DNA of 51,734 nt from assembly GCA_028868975.1 (NCBI GenBank), contig JAGWTM010000003.1:1-51734 (forward strand), in the 5' to 3' direction. This DNA comes from Actinomycetales bacterium. GTDB taxonomy: Bacteria; Actinomycetota; Actinomycetes; Actinomycetales; Microbacteriaceae. Below the pieces are notes generated by a model that saw only the letters and a list, made by a program, of their open reading frames with translations, searched no databases and was not told the origin of the DNA. A program made the position numbers and the translations under genes. Below are positions 39,002 through 48,879 of this stretch, in pieces. Position 1 is the stretch's first letter. Each line of letters starts with the position of its first letter.

Positions 39002-39655
39002 ATGTTCCGCAGACAGATAGTCGTCATTGAGAATGAGTCGCTTTTGCGCGACCTTCTTGCCAAGGCACTCGAGAACGCTGGCTTCGCTGTTACGACAGCG
39101 GCTAACGCATCCGATGCTCGTCGAGCAGTGGCGGCGGTGGACCCAGATGCGCTTGTGGTGGACATCGAATTGGGGCCGGGCCCATCGGGCTTTGATTTGG
39201 TCGAAGCCCTTGAGAACGAGGGCGAAGATGTTGCGGTTGTGTTCCTGACAAACCTCCCTGATCCGCGCTTCGCTGGCCGCGACGGCCTCTCGAATCGCAA
39301 GAACATCGGCTACTTGAGAAAGTCGCAACTCGTCGATGCGAGCGAGCTCGTCCTCGCTTTGGAGGCTGTGTTGAAGGAGCGCGTTGGCCGCGAATTTCGT
39401 CACGATCTAGCCGACGGGCGCCCGCTCGGCAACTTGTCTCGCAAGCAAATCGGCGTGCTCAAAATGGTTTCCGAGGGTATGACCAATTCGCAAATTGCCG
39501 AAGTGCGCGGCACGACCATCCGTGCCGTGGAAGGCATCATTAGCCGCATCTTCGACGCATTAGGAATCGATCCGGCAGCCGAGGGCAATGCGCGTGTCGA
39601 AGCCAGCAGACGCTACCTCCAGGCGACCTCGCAAGATCAATACGCCATTCACTAG
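39002..39655 (+). CDS. Response regulator with LuxR-type HTH
   Basis: 'IVVIENESLLRDLLAKALENAGF', phospho-Asp 'LVVDIEL', C-terminal 'LSRKQIGVLKMVSEGMTNSQIAEVRGTTIRAVE'. ATG at 39002. Confidence 0.85.
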   Translation: MFRRQIVVIENESLLRDLLAKALENAGFAVTTAANASDARRAVAAVDPDALVVDIELGPGPSGFDLVEALENEGEDVAVVFLTNLPDPRFAGRDGLSNRKNIGYLRKSQLVDASELVLALEAVLKERVGREFRHDLADGRPLGNLSRKQIGVLKMVSEGMTNSQIAEVRGTTIRAVEGIISRIFDALGIDPAAEGNARVEASRRYLQATSQDQYAIH

Positions 39656-39667
39656 GTAACGCTTGCC

Positions 39668-41443
39668 ATGACTAAAGCGCAAGCGGTTGAGAGCCAACCC
39701 GGCTCTCGGATTAACGCACATCGACTATTTGGCGGATTGGGATCTGCCGAGGGCTTCAATCGCATCGGAATTCTGCTCTACGCCATACCGGGAATTCTGA
39801 GCACCTTTATTTTTGATCGCAATCGCTTCGGTGGCGACTTCAGGCTCTGGCTCATCATGGGCACCCTCGGGTATGCCGTAGCGGCCGTGATGTATTTCGC
39901 GGGTGGAGCGATTTATCGAAGATTGATTCCCAAATACGGCGAACATCCTTTCTGGGTTCAGGGTTATTTTGCAGTCATCGGTTTGGCTCGGGCGCTGGTA
40001 ATTTTCTGGTTTGGCACCGAGTGGCAGTTAATCCCACCGGGCGATTGGCTGTTCCGTTTGGTGGGTGGGCCAATCTTCACCGGCGCGACCCTGGGTATTG
40101 CCGTGATCCTCGGTATCAACTTCAGCCGAAGTGCCGCCGAGGGGCGCCGTCTAAACTCTGAGCGGCTGCGACTTCGCGAGCTTCAGCAAAACATGAACCA
40201 GCGGATTGAAAACCAGCGTGCCGAGCTTGCTGGTCGCGTTCAGGGAATTCTCGCTCCCGCCATCGCGGCCGTTCGTTCGCAACTTGCTAATGCCGCCGAA
40301 TCAAAAGAGGTCTTGAACACGCTCAACCACACGGTTGATGAGGTTGTGCGGCCACTAAGTCACAGCATCGCAAACTCGGATGCGGTCGACATCGATTCGG
40401 GCCAGGGTGCCAAAAAAGCCAAGCGCTGGGCTATCTCAATCTGGCACCCGGTTGAGGCCAAGCGAGTCGTGATTCCGCAGCTGAGCGCGATTCTCATCAC
40501 GGTCTCATCGCTGCCTGCGGCCGTGGCAATCAAACCCGGCCCCGGTGGCTTCTCAATCGCATTGGTTCAGGGCGTCACCACGTTAGTCGTCCTCAGTCTG
40601 CTGCGACTAATTCTGACCAGAGCTGTTCTTCCACTCGTGGTTGCAGGCCTGATCGTCACGGCCACATTCGTGCTATCGGAAGTTATCGTGGTGGGCATCC
40701 TGGCAGAGTTGGGTTTGCACATCACTCGCGCGCAAGCGATTGACGTCTGCTGGTTCGGCTTTATCTTCGGATTGTTTTTTGCCATCGGGCAGTCGGTGCA
40801 AACCGCCAGGGGAGTGGCGCTGGTTGAACTTGAAAAGACCACGGAATCGCTGGCCATTTTGGTTTCAAGATTGAGACAGGAAATCTGGCTAAACAATCGC
40901 CGAATGGCGGGAGTTCTGCACGGTCCGGTTCAAGCGGCACTCTACGCGGCCGGTATGAAACTCAGCGGGGCCAAGACGGTCAACGTCGAGCTAATTGCCG
41001 AGGTCGAGCGCGACATCACCTCGGCCCTGGAACGACTTGATTCGGAACATCGACTCGAGAGCGACGACTTCGCCGAGACGCTCAACCAAATTGTGTCGCT
41101 GTGGCGCGGCAGTTGCGAGATCTCGGTGTTCACCAGCGAGGAATGTTCCAAGGCGCTGTATGCGGACAAGAACGCATCCGCTTGCGTAGTCGAGGTCGTG
41201 CAAGAGGCGATCAGCAACGCGATCAAGCATGGGCGGGCGAGCAACGCATCCGTAATGATTTCTCTGGCAGGCCCCAAGCTGGCCGAGGTGCGGGTTCGAA
41301 ACGACGGTCAGTCGATTGCTGAACTGTCTGGCGAAGGCACGGGCTTGGGCACTCAGATTTTGGATGAAATATGCCACAGCTGGCGCATTGAAAACACCGC
41401 GAGCGGTGTTCTGCTCGTGGCCCAGATTGCGCTCGCTGGTTAG
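39668..41443 (+). CDS. Membrane sensor histidine kinase-like protein
   Basis: Multiple TM segments, 'MAGVLHGPVQAALYAAGMKL' (putative phospho-His) and HATPase 'VVQEAISNAIKHGRASNASV...GTGLGTQIL'. Confidence 0.82.
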   Translation: MTKAQAVESQPGSRINAHRLFGGLGSAEGFNRIGILLYAIPGILSTFIFDRNRFGGDFRLWLIMGTLGYAVAAVMYFAGGAIYRRLIPKYGEHPFWVQGYFAVIGLARALVIFWFGTEWQLIPPGDWLFRLVGGPIFTGATLGIAVILGINFSRSAAEGRRLNSERLRLRELQQNMNQRIENQRAELAGRVQGILAPAIAAVRSQLANAAESKEVLNTLNHTVDEVVRPLSHSIANSDAVDIDSGQGAKKAKRWAISIWHPVEAKRVVIPQLSAILITVSSLPAAVAIKPGPGGFSIALVQGVTTLVVLSLLRLILTRAVLPLVVAGLIVTATFVLSEVIVVGILAELGLHITRAQAIDVCWFGFIFGLFFAIGQSVQTARGVALVELEKTTESLAILVSRLRQEIWLNNRRMAGVLHGPVQAALYAAGMKLSGAKTVNVELIAEVERDITSALERLDSEHRLESDDFAETLNQIVSLWRGSCEISVFTSEECSKALYADKNASACVVEVVQEAISNAIKHGRASNASVMISLAGPKLAEVRVRNDGQSIAELSGEGTGLGTQILDEICHSWRIENTASGVLLVAQIALAG

Positions 41444-41490
41444 GCGCGGCCGAGCTGACGGATTGCCCGAATGCGCCCCAGCCCAGGCGG

Positions 41491-42477
41491 CTAAAGCGCC
41501 GACAAAACCTCGTTCAGATCGGCGCTGGTTGGTGGCTCGCAACCCGCGCGCTCACAGGTAATGGACGCGGCGACGCCGGCAATTCGAACGAATTCGGCAA
41601 GGTCAGCATCGCTCAGGTTAGTGAGGCGATCAAACGGGTCGCTCCCCAATGCACCGACATCGCTCAGCTGACCCAACAGGTTCGCACAGAAAGTGTCGCC
41701 CGCGCCAACGGTGTCGACGACGTTGATCTTGCGTGAAGCCACATCGAAGCGGCTTACCGTGCCGTTGTTTAGTCGGTAAACCGAGACTCCGTCGCCACCG
41801 CGAGTGACAAACACCTGGCGCCCGGTCTCACCAATCCACTTGGCGACAATTTCGTCAATGTTCGAACCCTCGTCGAGCCCGTAGAGCCAGTAGATGTCCT
41901 CGTCTGAGGCCTTGATGATGTGCGAGAACTCGTTAACCCGTTCGACACGTACCCGCTCGGTTTCGCGGTCGAAGCCGAGGGCTGGGCGCATGTTGATGTC
42001 GTGGCTAATCGTCACCGATTTTTGGTCGAAGTGCTCTTTGGCCCAGGCCTCGATGACCAAGTTGCCTGGCTCCATAGCCATGGTTAGGCAACCGAACTGA
42101 ATCGCGGTCGCGTGCATGTTTTCGAGGTCCACGTCGGTTGGCAACTCATCGCGTGTCCAGCCCCAGTCTGCAGTGCCATTCACATAGAAGCTGTAGCTCG
42201 GGACGCCGTTGGAATCGATGCTGACGACCGCAAGCGTGGTCAGCTCGCTGGCGCTGATGCTGTGCTCGAGGTGGACGTTGTTGGTTTCGAGACGTTCGCG
42301 AATGATTTTTCCGAAACGGTCATTACTGATGCGACCCAAGAACTGGTGTTTGGTGCCGCGGCGGGCTAGGGCTAGCGCCACGTTGGCATTGGCGCCACCG
42401 ACCACAGCCGTGAAGGCGCCAGGCTGGTAGCGATTTTCAATGAGGTCGATTAGTGCTTCGCCGATTACGAGAATCAT
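41491..42477 (-). CDS. PfkB family carbohydrate kinase (fructokinase-like)
   Basis: 'VVGGANANVALALARRG' and C-terminal 'DTVGAGDTFCANLL'. Confidence 0.92.
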   Translation of the reverse strand: MILVIGEALIDLIENRYQPGAFTAVVGGANANVALALARRGTKHQFLGRISNDRFGKIIRERLETNNVHLEHSISASELTTLAVVSIDSNGVPSYSFYVNGTADWGWTRDELPTDVDLENMHATAIQFGCLTMAMEPGNLVIEAWAKEHFDQKSVTISHDINMRPALGFDRETERVRVERVNEFSHIIKASDEDIYWLYGLDEGSNIDEIVAKWIGETGRQVFVTRGGDGVSVYRLNNGTVSRFDVASRKINVVDTVGAGDTFCANLLGQLSDVGALGSDPFDRLTNLSDADLAEFVRIAGVAASITCERAGCEPPTSADLNEVLSAL

Positions 42478-42496
42478 GAGTCTTGGGCCTGCCGAT

Positions 42497-43618
42497 CTAT
42501 TCCTGGTCTCGATATTTAGTCTGTGAGCTCGGGTCTAGCTCGGGACGCAACTTTAGATTAGCCACTGATTCGCGAGCCAAAAGTTCAGTTGGCAAAACAA
42601 ACTTCTCTCTTTTTGTGCTTGGGTCGCTAATTTGGGCCACTAGGTTTTCAACCGCGATGCGACCAACGTCTTCAACCGGCCGAGCAACCACCGTGATGCC
42701 CGGCACCATCGCCGCCGCCCACTCGCTGTCGTCCACGGTCATGACCGAAATATCGGTTCCGATTCGCAAGCGCCGGTTTCCAGCCACTTTCAGCACGGCA
42801 AGCAGCATGTCGTTGTTTGAGGTGAAGATGACCGTGGGTGCCTTGGGTCGGTCGAGCAGCGCAGCCACCGCAGCCTGCGAAGAAAGTGGATTGTCTTCGC
42901 AGAACAGCCAGGTTTGCTGTTTTGGTTTAACTCCGGATTCGATTGCTCCGTGAGCAAAGCCGTTCACACGGTCTTCAATCGGAGAAATCATCAGGGCTGG
43001 CCGATCTTCAGTGAAGCCCTTGATGCCAGGCACGGCGATGAGAAACCCAAAGCGGCTGTGCCCGAGGGATGCGGCGTGACGCACGGCTTGTTCGGCTCCG
43101 CTGAAGTCATCCGTGGTGACTGATGACAAACGCACCGAATCAAGTCTTCGGTCGATGAGTACGACCGGGGTCCCTCGGAGTGCGCGCTCACTCAGATGGT
43201 CGTGTGTCGCAACTGTTGCCGGCGTAACGATAAGGCCGTCAACTTTTTTCTCGAGCAGGTTCTCAATTGCCTGACGCTCAACCTCGATGTCTTCGTCGGT
43301 ATTCGAGATCAGCACCTGGTAACCCTCGCGTTTTGCGGTGTCAACAACCGCCTTGGTTACGCGGTCGAAAAATGCGTTGGTGAAGTCGGCGATGATTACC
43401 AGACCGATGGTTTTAGTGCGGCCGGCGCGCATGGCTTGGGCGACTTGATTCGGCCGGTACCCGATTCGCTCGGCCGCGGCTCGGACCCGCTCAACGGTCT
43501 CTTCCGCGATGCGACCATAGTTGCTGAGTGCCCGCGAAGCGGTGGCGCGGCTCACCCCGGCCTCGGCGGCGACATCGTTGATCGTGGGCTGACCCGACTT
43601 GCTCATTTCACCATCCAA
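42497..43618 (-). CDS. LacI family transcriptional regulator
   Basis: 'TINDVAAEAGVSRATASRALSNYGRIAEETVERV'; divergent from the sugar ABC operon. Confidence 0.93.
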   Translation of the reverse strand: MDGEMSKSGQPTINDVAAEAGVSRATASRALSNYGRIAEETVERVRAAAERIGYRPNQVAQAMRAGRTKTIGLVIIADFTNAFFDRVTKAVVDTAKREGYQVLISNTDEDIEVERQAIENLLEKKVDGLIVTPATVATHDHLSERALRGTPVVLIDRRLDSVRLSSVTTDDFSGAEQAVRHAASLGHSRFGFLIAVPGIKGFTEDRPALMISPIEDRVNGFAHGAIESGVKPKQQTWLFCEDNPLSSQAAVAALLDRPKAPTVIFTSNNDMLLAVLKVAGNRRLRIGTDISVMTVDDSEWAAAMVPGITVVARPVEDVGRIAVENLVAQISDPSTKREKFVLPTELLARESVANLKLRPELDPSSQTKYRDQE

Positions 43619-43712
43619 GCGCTTCGTTACATTTCGTGTTTTATTCGTGACTCAACTGTTATCGCGAAAAGTTGCTACTCGGTTTTCGCAACTGCTTTGA
43701 TTATATCAAGAT

Positions 43713-43732
43713 TTGCGAGAACGTTCTCGCAA
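43713..43732. promoter_or_regulatory. LacI-type operator TTGCGAGAACGTTCTCGCAA
   Basis: Perfect 20-bp palindrome upstream of the SBP gene and between divergent genes. Confidence 0.75.
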
Positions 43733-43762
43733 TTCTCACAAAAAACCACTAAGGAGACACAA

Positions 43763-44764
43763 ATGAAGCGTTCGGTACGCGCATTCGCAGGTCTAGGTGC
43801 TTTGGCAGCAGTCGCGCTGCTCGCAACTGGCTGCTCAAGCTCGGCTAACACCGCGGCCACCACTGACAAGAAGCTCAACATCGCTTTTGTGATGGGTGCA
43901 GAGTCGGACCCGTTCTTCCAGGCCATGAAGGTCGGCGCTGAAGAAGAGGCAAAGGCTCAGGGCGTTAACCTCATCTGGCAGGGTGACCCAAAGAACTACT
44001 CACCAGAGACTCAGATTCCAATCGTCGACACCGTACTTGCAGGCAAGCCTGACGGTCTTGTTCTGATCCCGACCGACCCAACCGCTCTTCAGGCTTCGGC
44101 TGACAAGGCAATCGCTCAGGGCATCGCAGTTGCAAACGTTGACACCCACGTAAACGACCTTTCAAAGATCGTTACCTTCATCACCGGTGACAACAAGGAC
44201 GGCGGCGCTAAGGCTGCTGACGCACTTGCAGCCAAGATCGGCTACAAGGATGGCTCGAAGTACCAGGTCGTTGTCGGTCTGACCTCAGCTACCGCTACCA
44301 CCAACGTTGCACGTCTCGAGGGCTTCAAGGCTCAGGTTGCTGCTAAGTACCCTGGCATCGAGATCAAGGATGTTGCTTACTCGGAGTCAAACCCAGAGAA
44401 GGCTGCTACCAACGTCAACAACTGGCTAACCAAGTACCCAAACCTGAACGGTATCTTCGCAATTGACGGCACCAACGCATCGGGCGCTGCATCGGCTCTT
44501 GAGGCTAAGAAGCTAACCGGCAAGGTTGCCCTTGTTGGTTACGACGCTTACCCAGACAACGTTGCCAAGGTTAAGTCAGGCATCTTCACCGCTCTGATCG
44601 CTCAGGTTCCAGCTGAAGAAGCTCGCCAGGCAATCAAGGCTCTCGTTGAGTACATCAAGACCGGCAAGACCAGCATCGCTCACGAAGTTGTTATCCCTAA
44701 CTTCACCATCGATGCAAACACCACCGACGCCGACTTGGCTAAGTACACCTACGTAGCGAACTAA
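43763..44764 (+). CDS. Sugar ABC transporter substrate-binding lipoprotein (ribose/fructose type)
   Basis: Lipobox 'LLATGCSS'; 'AFVMGAESDPFFQAMKVGAEEEAKAQGV', 'LIPTDPTALQASADKAIAQGI'. ATG at 43763 after AAGGAG. Confidence 0.92.
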   Translation: MKRSVRAFAGLGALAAVALLATGCSSSANTAATTDKKLNIAFVMGAESDPFFQAMKVGAEEEAKAQGVNLIWQGDPKNYSPETQIPIVDTVLAGKPDGLVLIPTDPTALQASADKAIAQGIAVANVDTHVNDLSKIVTFITGDNKDGGAKAADALAAKIGYKDGSKYQVVVGLTSATATTNVARLEGFKAQVAAKYPGIEIKDVAYSESNPEKAATNVNNWLTKYPNLNGIFAIDGTNASGAASALEAKKLTGKVALVGYDAYPDNVAKVKSGIFTALIAQVPAEEARQAIKALVEYIKTGKTSIAHEVVIPNFTIDANTTDADLAKYTYVAN

Positions 44765-44813
44765 TCGATTTCGACCAGTTCAATACGCAAGCAATAAGCA
44801 ACAAAGGAATCAA

Positions 44814-45824
44814 ATGACCGACAGCAATCAGCTAGTCGCGAAGGTGCGAGGCCTGGTTTCAAACCAGGCCTCAATCCTCCTCGGCGTCCTCGCCGTGTTG
44901 ACCATCGTCTTCACTGCACTAGAACCAAAGTTTTTCAGCATCGCAACCGCGAACAACATCCTGACCGACTGGGGTTCAGTGGTGCTGATTGCTGTCGGTC
45001 AAACCTTCGTCGTGATCAGTGGTGGAATCGACCTTTCGGTCGGTGCCATCATCGGTCTCAGCGGAGTCGTATCGGCCTACTTCATGGCCAACATTCTCGG
45101 CAAGACCTCAGCCACCCCTGCAGATCAGGCATACGGCCCGCTGCTCCTCGGGGCACTTGTGTCGGTTGCCGTCGGCGCTTTCGTGGGCCTTATCAACGCC
45201 GTCCTAATCAACAAGGCCCGCATCGTTCCGTTTATCGCCACGCTGGCAACCATGGGCGCAGCTCTGGGTCTTTCGGTCATCTTCTCATCGGGTATGCCGA
45301 TTAGTGGACCAAACGACTTCAACCTCATTGGTGCCCTGGACTACAACTGGAACCCGTTCTCGGTTGCCGTCATCATCGTCGCCTTAGTGGTTGCCGTCAC
45401 AGGTCTCTTCCTGCACAAGTCGCGCTTCGGCCTCTACACCTACGCGATCGGTTCGAACGCGTTCGCAGCCCGCGCCGCCGGTATCAACGTTGAACGACAC
45501 ATCACCAAGATTTATGTCCTGTCGGGAGCCCTCTCTGGCCTCGCCGGCATCTACGTGTACATGCGTCTCGGTTCGGGCTCACCCTCTTCGGGAACTGGCC
45601 GCGAGCTCGATGCAATCGCAGCGGTTGTCATCGGTGGAGCAAGCCTCATGGGCGGCATCGGGCGCATGTGGGGCACCGTGCTGGGCACCCTAATTCTCTT
45701 CACCGTGCAGTCAGGCCTCATCATGATCGGTGTCGCACCTGACTGGAAGAAGGTAGTAGTAGCGATTCTGATCGCAGCCGCAGTTGCTGCCCAGACTCTG
45801 CAGAACAAGAACGGACGACGCTAA
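44814..45824 (+). CDS. Sugar ABC transporter permease (FrcC/RbsC-like)
   Basis: 'VISGGIDLSVGAIIGLSGVVSA', 'YAIGSNAFAARAAGINVERH'. Confidence 0.93.
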   Translation: MTDSNQLVAKVRGLVSNQASILLGVLAVLTIVFTALEPKFFSIATANNILTDWGSVVLIAVGQTFVVISGGIDLSVGAIIGLSGVVSAYFMANILGKTSATPADQAYGPLLLGALVSVAVGAFVGLINAVLINKARIVPFIATLATMGAALGLSVIFSSGMPISGPNDFNLIGALDYNWNPFSVAVIIVALVVAVTGLFLHKSRFGLYTYAIGSNAFAARAAGINVERHITKIYVLSGALSGLAGIYVYMRLGSGSPSSGTGRELDAIAAVVIGGASLMGGIGRMWGTVLGTLILFTVQSGLIMIGVAPDWKKVVVAILIAAAVAAQTLQNKNGRR

Positions 45825-46597
45825 TGGCCGGCGAAGTAATTTACGAAGTCAAGAATGTTTCAAAGCGCTACGGCTCGGTCGTAGCACTCGATGGCGCGAG
45901 CCTGAAACTACACGCAGGTGAGGTGATCGGTCTCGTTGGCGACAACGGTGCCGGAAAGTCAACCCTGGTTAAGGTTTTATCTGGTGCACACAAGCCAGAT
46001 GGCGGCCAGATTTTCCTCGACGGAGCCGAGCGCAGCTGGGACTCACCTCGCGACGCCCTCGAAGCCGGTATCGAGACCCTTTACCAGGATTCAGGTTTGG
46101 CTCCGCACCTAACCGTTTCGCAAAACGTGTTCCTCGGCCGCGAGCGAGTCAAAAAGGGAATCCTTGGCTGGTTCGGTTTCTTGGCGAAGAAGGACATGGA
46201 GCACGAAGCGCACCGAAACCTAGAAGAGGTCGGTATCGCCGTTCCCGCATCCAATCGTTCGGTATCGCAGCTGTCGGGTGGTCAGCGCCAGGCAGTGGCA
46301 ATCGGCCGCTCGGTTGCCTGGGCTCGCAAGGTCATCATTCTGGATGAGCCGACCAACCACCTCGGTGCCCGTCAGGCCGGAGAGGTCTTGCAGATCATCA
46401 AGGCTGCCAAGAAGAAGGGTCTCGGCGTTATCTTCATCTCGCACACCCTGCCTCACGTTCTCGAAGTTACCGACCGTATCGTCGTGCTTCGCCTCGGTCG
46501 CATTGTGAAGGATGCGCCGACCTCAGAATTCGACGGAGACACTCTGGTTGGCACCATTACCGGAACCATCCAGACCATCAAAGTCGAAGGTGACTAA
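45824..46597 (+). CDS. Sugar ABC transporter ATPase, single-domain (FrcA-like)
   Basis: 'GLVGDNGAGKSTLVKVLSGAHKPD', 'QLSGGQRQAVAIGRSVAWARKVIILDEPTNHLG'. Confidence 0.93.
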   Translation: MAGEVIYEVKNVSKRYGSVVALDGASLKLHAGEVIGLVGDNGAGKSTLVKVLSGAHKPDGGQIFLDGAERSWDSPRDALEAGIETLYQDSGLAPHLTVSQNVFLGRERVKKGILGWFGFLAKKDMEHEAHRNLEEVGIAVPASNRSVSQLSGGQRQAVAIGRSVAWARKVIILDEPTNHLGARQAGEVLQIIKAAKKKGLGVIFISHTLPHVLEVTDRIVVLRLGRIVKDAPTSEFDGDTLVGTITGTIQTIKVEGD

Positions 46598-46612
46598 CAC
46601 CTCCTGTTAGCG

Positions 46613-46642
46613 AAACCCCGCGACCACAAGTCGCGGGGTTTT
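46613..46642 (+). terminator. Terminator after the sugar ABC operon
   Basis: AAACCCCGCGAC cacaa GTCGCGGGGTTTT. Confidence 0.88.
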
Positions 46643-46722
46643 CACTTTTCGCGATTGCGATCAGGTTTCGATTTGCTACCTTCCCGTTGTTGCAATCTGG
46701 CCCGTGGGCCTAATCTGAAGCC

Positions 46723-47820
46723 ATGAAGAAGGTTTCGAAACCAAAACTGGCTCTGATTGTCCCGCTGGCATCGATGGTGTTGGCCTGGGCGCTACTCGCT
46801 ATCGCTATGTACGTCTCGTTGTTCGAACGTGACTACGAGTACATGAATGTGGTGCTGCGGCCCGTCCAGGTGAACTGGAGTGTTTACGCCTTCCTCGCAG
46901 CCATCGTCTCAATCAGTTTGGGCTCGCTCTGGGGTCAGCGAACCGCACTGCGCGCGCGCCACGCGCTCGGTCAAGATCACGCTCTCGCGCGGGCCGTGCA
47001 CCGATTCAACAACCTTCTGCTCTGGGTCAGCATCGGTTTCGGCGTTGTGTTTGTGTTCGGAAACTTCATGTCGGCGTTCAGCATCTTCGGGGCGCGCAAC
47101 TCGTTGCTCGGTGCGCGCATCCTCGGTGTTTATCTGCCGATTGTTCTGGCAACCGCCCTCGTAGTTTTGGTGATCCTGCGGGCCTTTGTTTTCAGGGCCG
47201 ACGGCGTTGATATTGACGAACAGGATGAGCAGGCGAAACAGGCGGCTCGAGCACGCCGACGCAATCTCGGCCTGGGTTACGCGGTGCCCATTCTGACCAC
47301 CGCTTTCGCGATTGTCCTCGGGTTGCTGATCTATGACGCGACCAAGACTCCGCTGCAAACCTGGGTTTGGGTTTTGATCCAGGCCATCGTGATTCTCGGA
47401 ATCATCGGCGGAACCAGATTCGCGAATCGCGCCAAGCAGGGCGAGAGCGTCATCGCAAAGCCACGTGCCGTGTTCGCCTCGCTGGCCGCGGGTGCCGCGA
47501 ACCTCAATCTGGTGCTTAGCATCGCATTCGGTGGCGTCGTTAGCATCATTGCCATCAGTAGCACCGCCGGAGCAATTGACAAGCTCTACCGCTACGGCCA
47601 GTTTGACGACATGGGCAAGCCAATCACCGATTCCACCGTCACAGCATTGAGTTGGAATTGGTACATCGAAGATCTAGCTCCTGCCAAGGTCCTTGTCTTG
47701 CTAGTTGCGGTGGGCACCTATCTCACGATCACAATTCGCAACAGGGATGCGTCTGCGCAGGCCTCGCAGGCTTCTGGCGCTGCAGAGCCAGCGGCCGAGT
47801 CGGCAACCGACCAAAACTAA
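46723..47820 (+). CDS. Hypothetical multi-TM membrane protein
   Basis: Long ORF with several hydrophobic segments; family not recognised. Confidence 0.75.
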   Translation: MKKVSKPKLALIVPLASMVLAWALLAIAMYVSLFERDYEYMNVVLRPVQVNWSVYAFLAAIVSISLGSLWGQRTALRARHALGQDHALARAVHRFNNLLLWVSIGFGVVFVFGNFMSAFSIFGARNSLLGARILGVYLPIVLATALVVLVILRAFVFRADGVDIDEQDEQAKQAARARRRNLGLGYAVPILTTAFAIVLGLLIYDATKTPLQTWVWVLIQAIVILGIIGGTRFANRAKQGESVIAKPRAVFASLAAGAANLNLVLSIAFGGVVSIIAISSTAGAIDKLYRYGQFDDMGKPITDSTVTALSWNWYIEDLAPAKVLVLLVAVGTYLTITIRNRDASAQASQASGAAEPAAESATDQN

Positions 47821-47830
47821 ACTGGACCGC

Positions 47831-48475
47831 GTGAAGTTTTACGCCAGCGCCCTACTGTTCGACAATGACGGCGTCCTCGTCGATTCTCACCAAGCGGCAG
47901 CGGAGGCTTGGGCACAATGGGCGACGGAGTTTGCCCCGCATTTTGAATGGGATGTGCCCGAGAACGCCGGTCGGCGAGCGGAGGATAAGGTTCGCGAACA
48001 GGTTGCGCCTGAATTGTTTGAACAGGCTAACGCCCGCATCAATGAACTCGAGCAATTGACGGCTGGCTCAACCGTGGCGCTACCCGGCGCGGTCGAGTTG
48101 CTGCGGTCGCTCAAGGCCGGCACGTGGACGGTCTGCACCTCGGCGAATCCAAACCTGGGTCGGGCACGATTGATTGCCGCAGGCCTCATCGTGCCGGATG
48201 AACTTGTCACCGGCGATGACGTTGAGCGCGGCAAGCCGCATCCTGACCCTTATTTGCTCGGGGCAAAGCGCCTGGGTTTTGAACCAGAGGACTGTGTTGT
48301 CTTTGAGGATGCCCCAGCGGGCGCCGAGGCTGCGCTCGAGGCGGGCGTTGGGCTCGTGGTTGGGGTGAGCGAACGTGCTTTGGACACCGAGGCAGACATC
48401 GTTGTGCGTGATCTCAGGGGAATCACGTTCGACGGTGAAGTGTTAGTTATTCCAGACAAGAATCGATTGAGATAG
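47831..48475 (+). CDS. HAD-superfamily hydrolase (beta-phosphoglucomutase/sugar phosphatase-like)
   Basis: 'ALLFDNDGVLVDSHQAA', 'VCTSANP', 'GKPHPDPYLLGAKRLG', 'VFEDAPAGAEAALEAG'. GTG at 47831. Confidence 0.88.
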   Translation: MKFYASALLFDNDGVLVDSHQAAAEAWAQWATEFAPHFEWDVPENAGRRAEDKVREQVAPELFEQANARINELEQLTAGSTVALPGAVELLRSLKAGTWTVCTSANPNLGRARLIAAGLIVPDELVTGDDVERGKPHPDPYLLGAKRLGFEPEDCVVFEDAPAGAEAALEAGVGLVVGVSERALDTEADIVVRDLRGITFDGEVLVIPDKNRLR

Positions 48476-48483
48476 GAGCAAAC

Positions 48484-48735
48484 ATGTCGGAAGTTGTTTA
48501 TTACGGGGCTGACTGGTGCAGCGACTGCCGTCGCGCCAAGGCTGTATTCGCGGCCGAGGGTGTTGAATTCGAGGAGCGAAATGTTGAACACAGCGTTGAG
48601 TTCACCGCTGAAGCCGAGGCGATTTCGGGCCGCAAGAACATTCCGGTGATCAAGTTTGCCGACGGTGCTTTTTTGGTTGAGCCAACCGATGAGGCGCTTC
48701 GCACCGCGCTGCGCGAGCGTAACCTGATCGGCTAA
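48484..48735 (+). CDS. Glutaredoxin/mycoredoxin-like protein
   Basis: 'VVYYGADWCSDCRRAKAVFAAEGVEFEERNVE', 'IPVIKFADG'. Confidence 0.85.
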   Translation: MSEVVYYGADWCSDCRRAKAVFAAEGVEFEERNVEHSVEFTAEAEAISGRKNIPVIKFADGAFLVEPTDEALRTALRERNLIG

Positions 48736-48773
48736 CGTATCGAAGCTATGACTTTGAATAAGGTTCAAAAACT

Positions 48774-48808
48774 GAAACCGGAGTGACTCGATTCACTCCG
48801 GTTTTGTT
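48774..48808 (+). terminator. Terminator after the mycoredoxin-like gene
   Basis: AAACCGGAGTGA ctcga TTCACTCCGGTTTT gtttt. Confidence 0.88.
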
Positions 48809-48879
48809 TTGTCCGCGAAGTTTTCCTAGCCAAAGCGCCAGTTCTCGGCTAGGCTGACGATGTTACGTTTTCGTGACAG

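Noticed and set aside
43196-43762. N-terminal extension of the sugar SBP ORF
   Set aside because: The extension is antisense to lacI and crosses the divergent promoter and operator; the true start at 43763 has a clear AAGGAG and signal peptide.
46723-47820. Membrane protein as a novel transporter system component
   Set aside because: Several TM segments but no recognisable motif, and it is separated from the ABC operon by a terminator; too little evidence for a functional claim.
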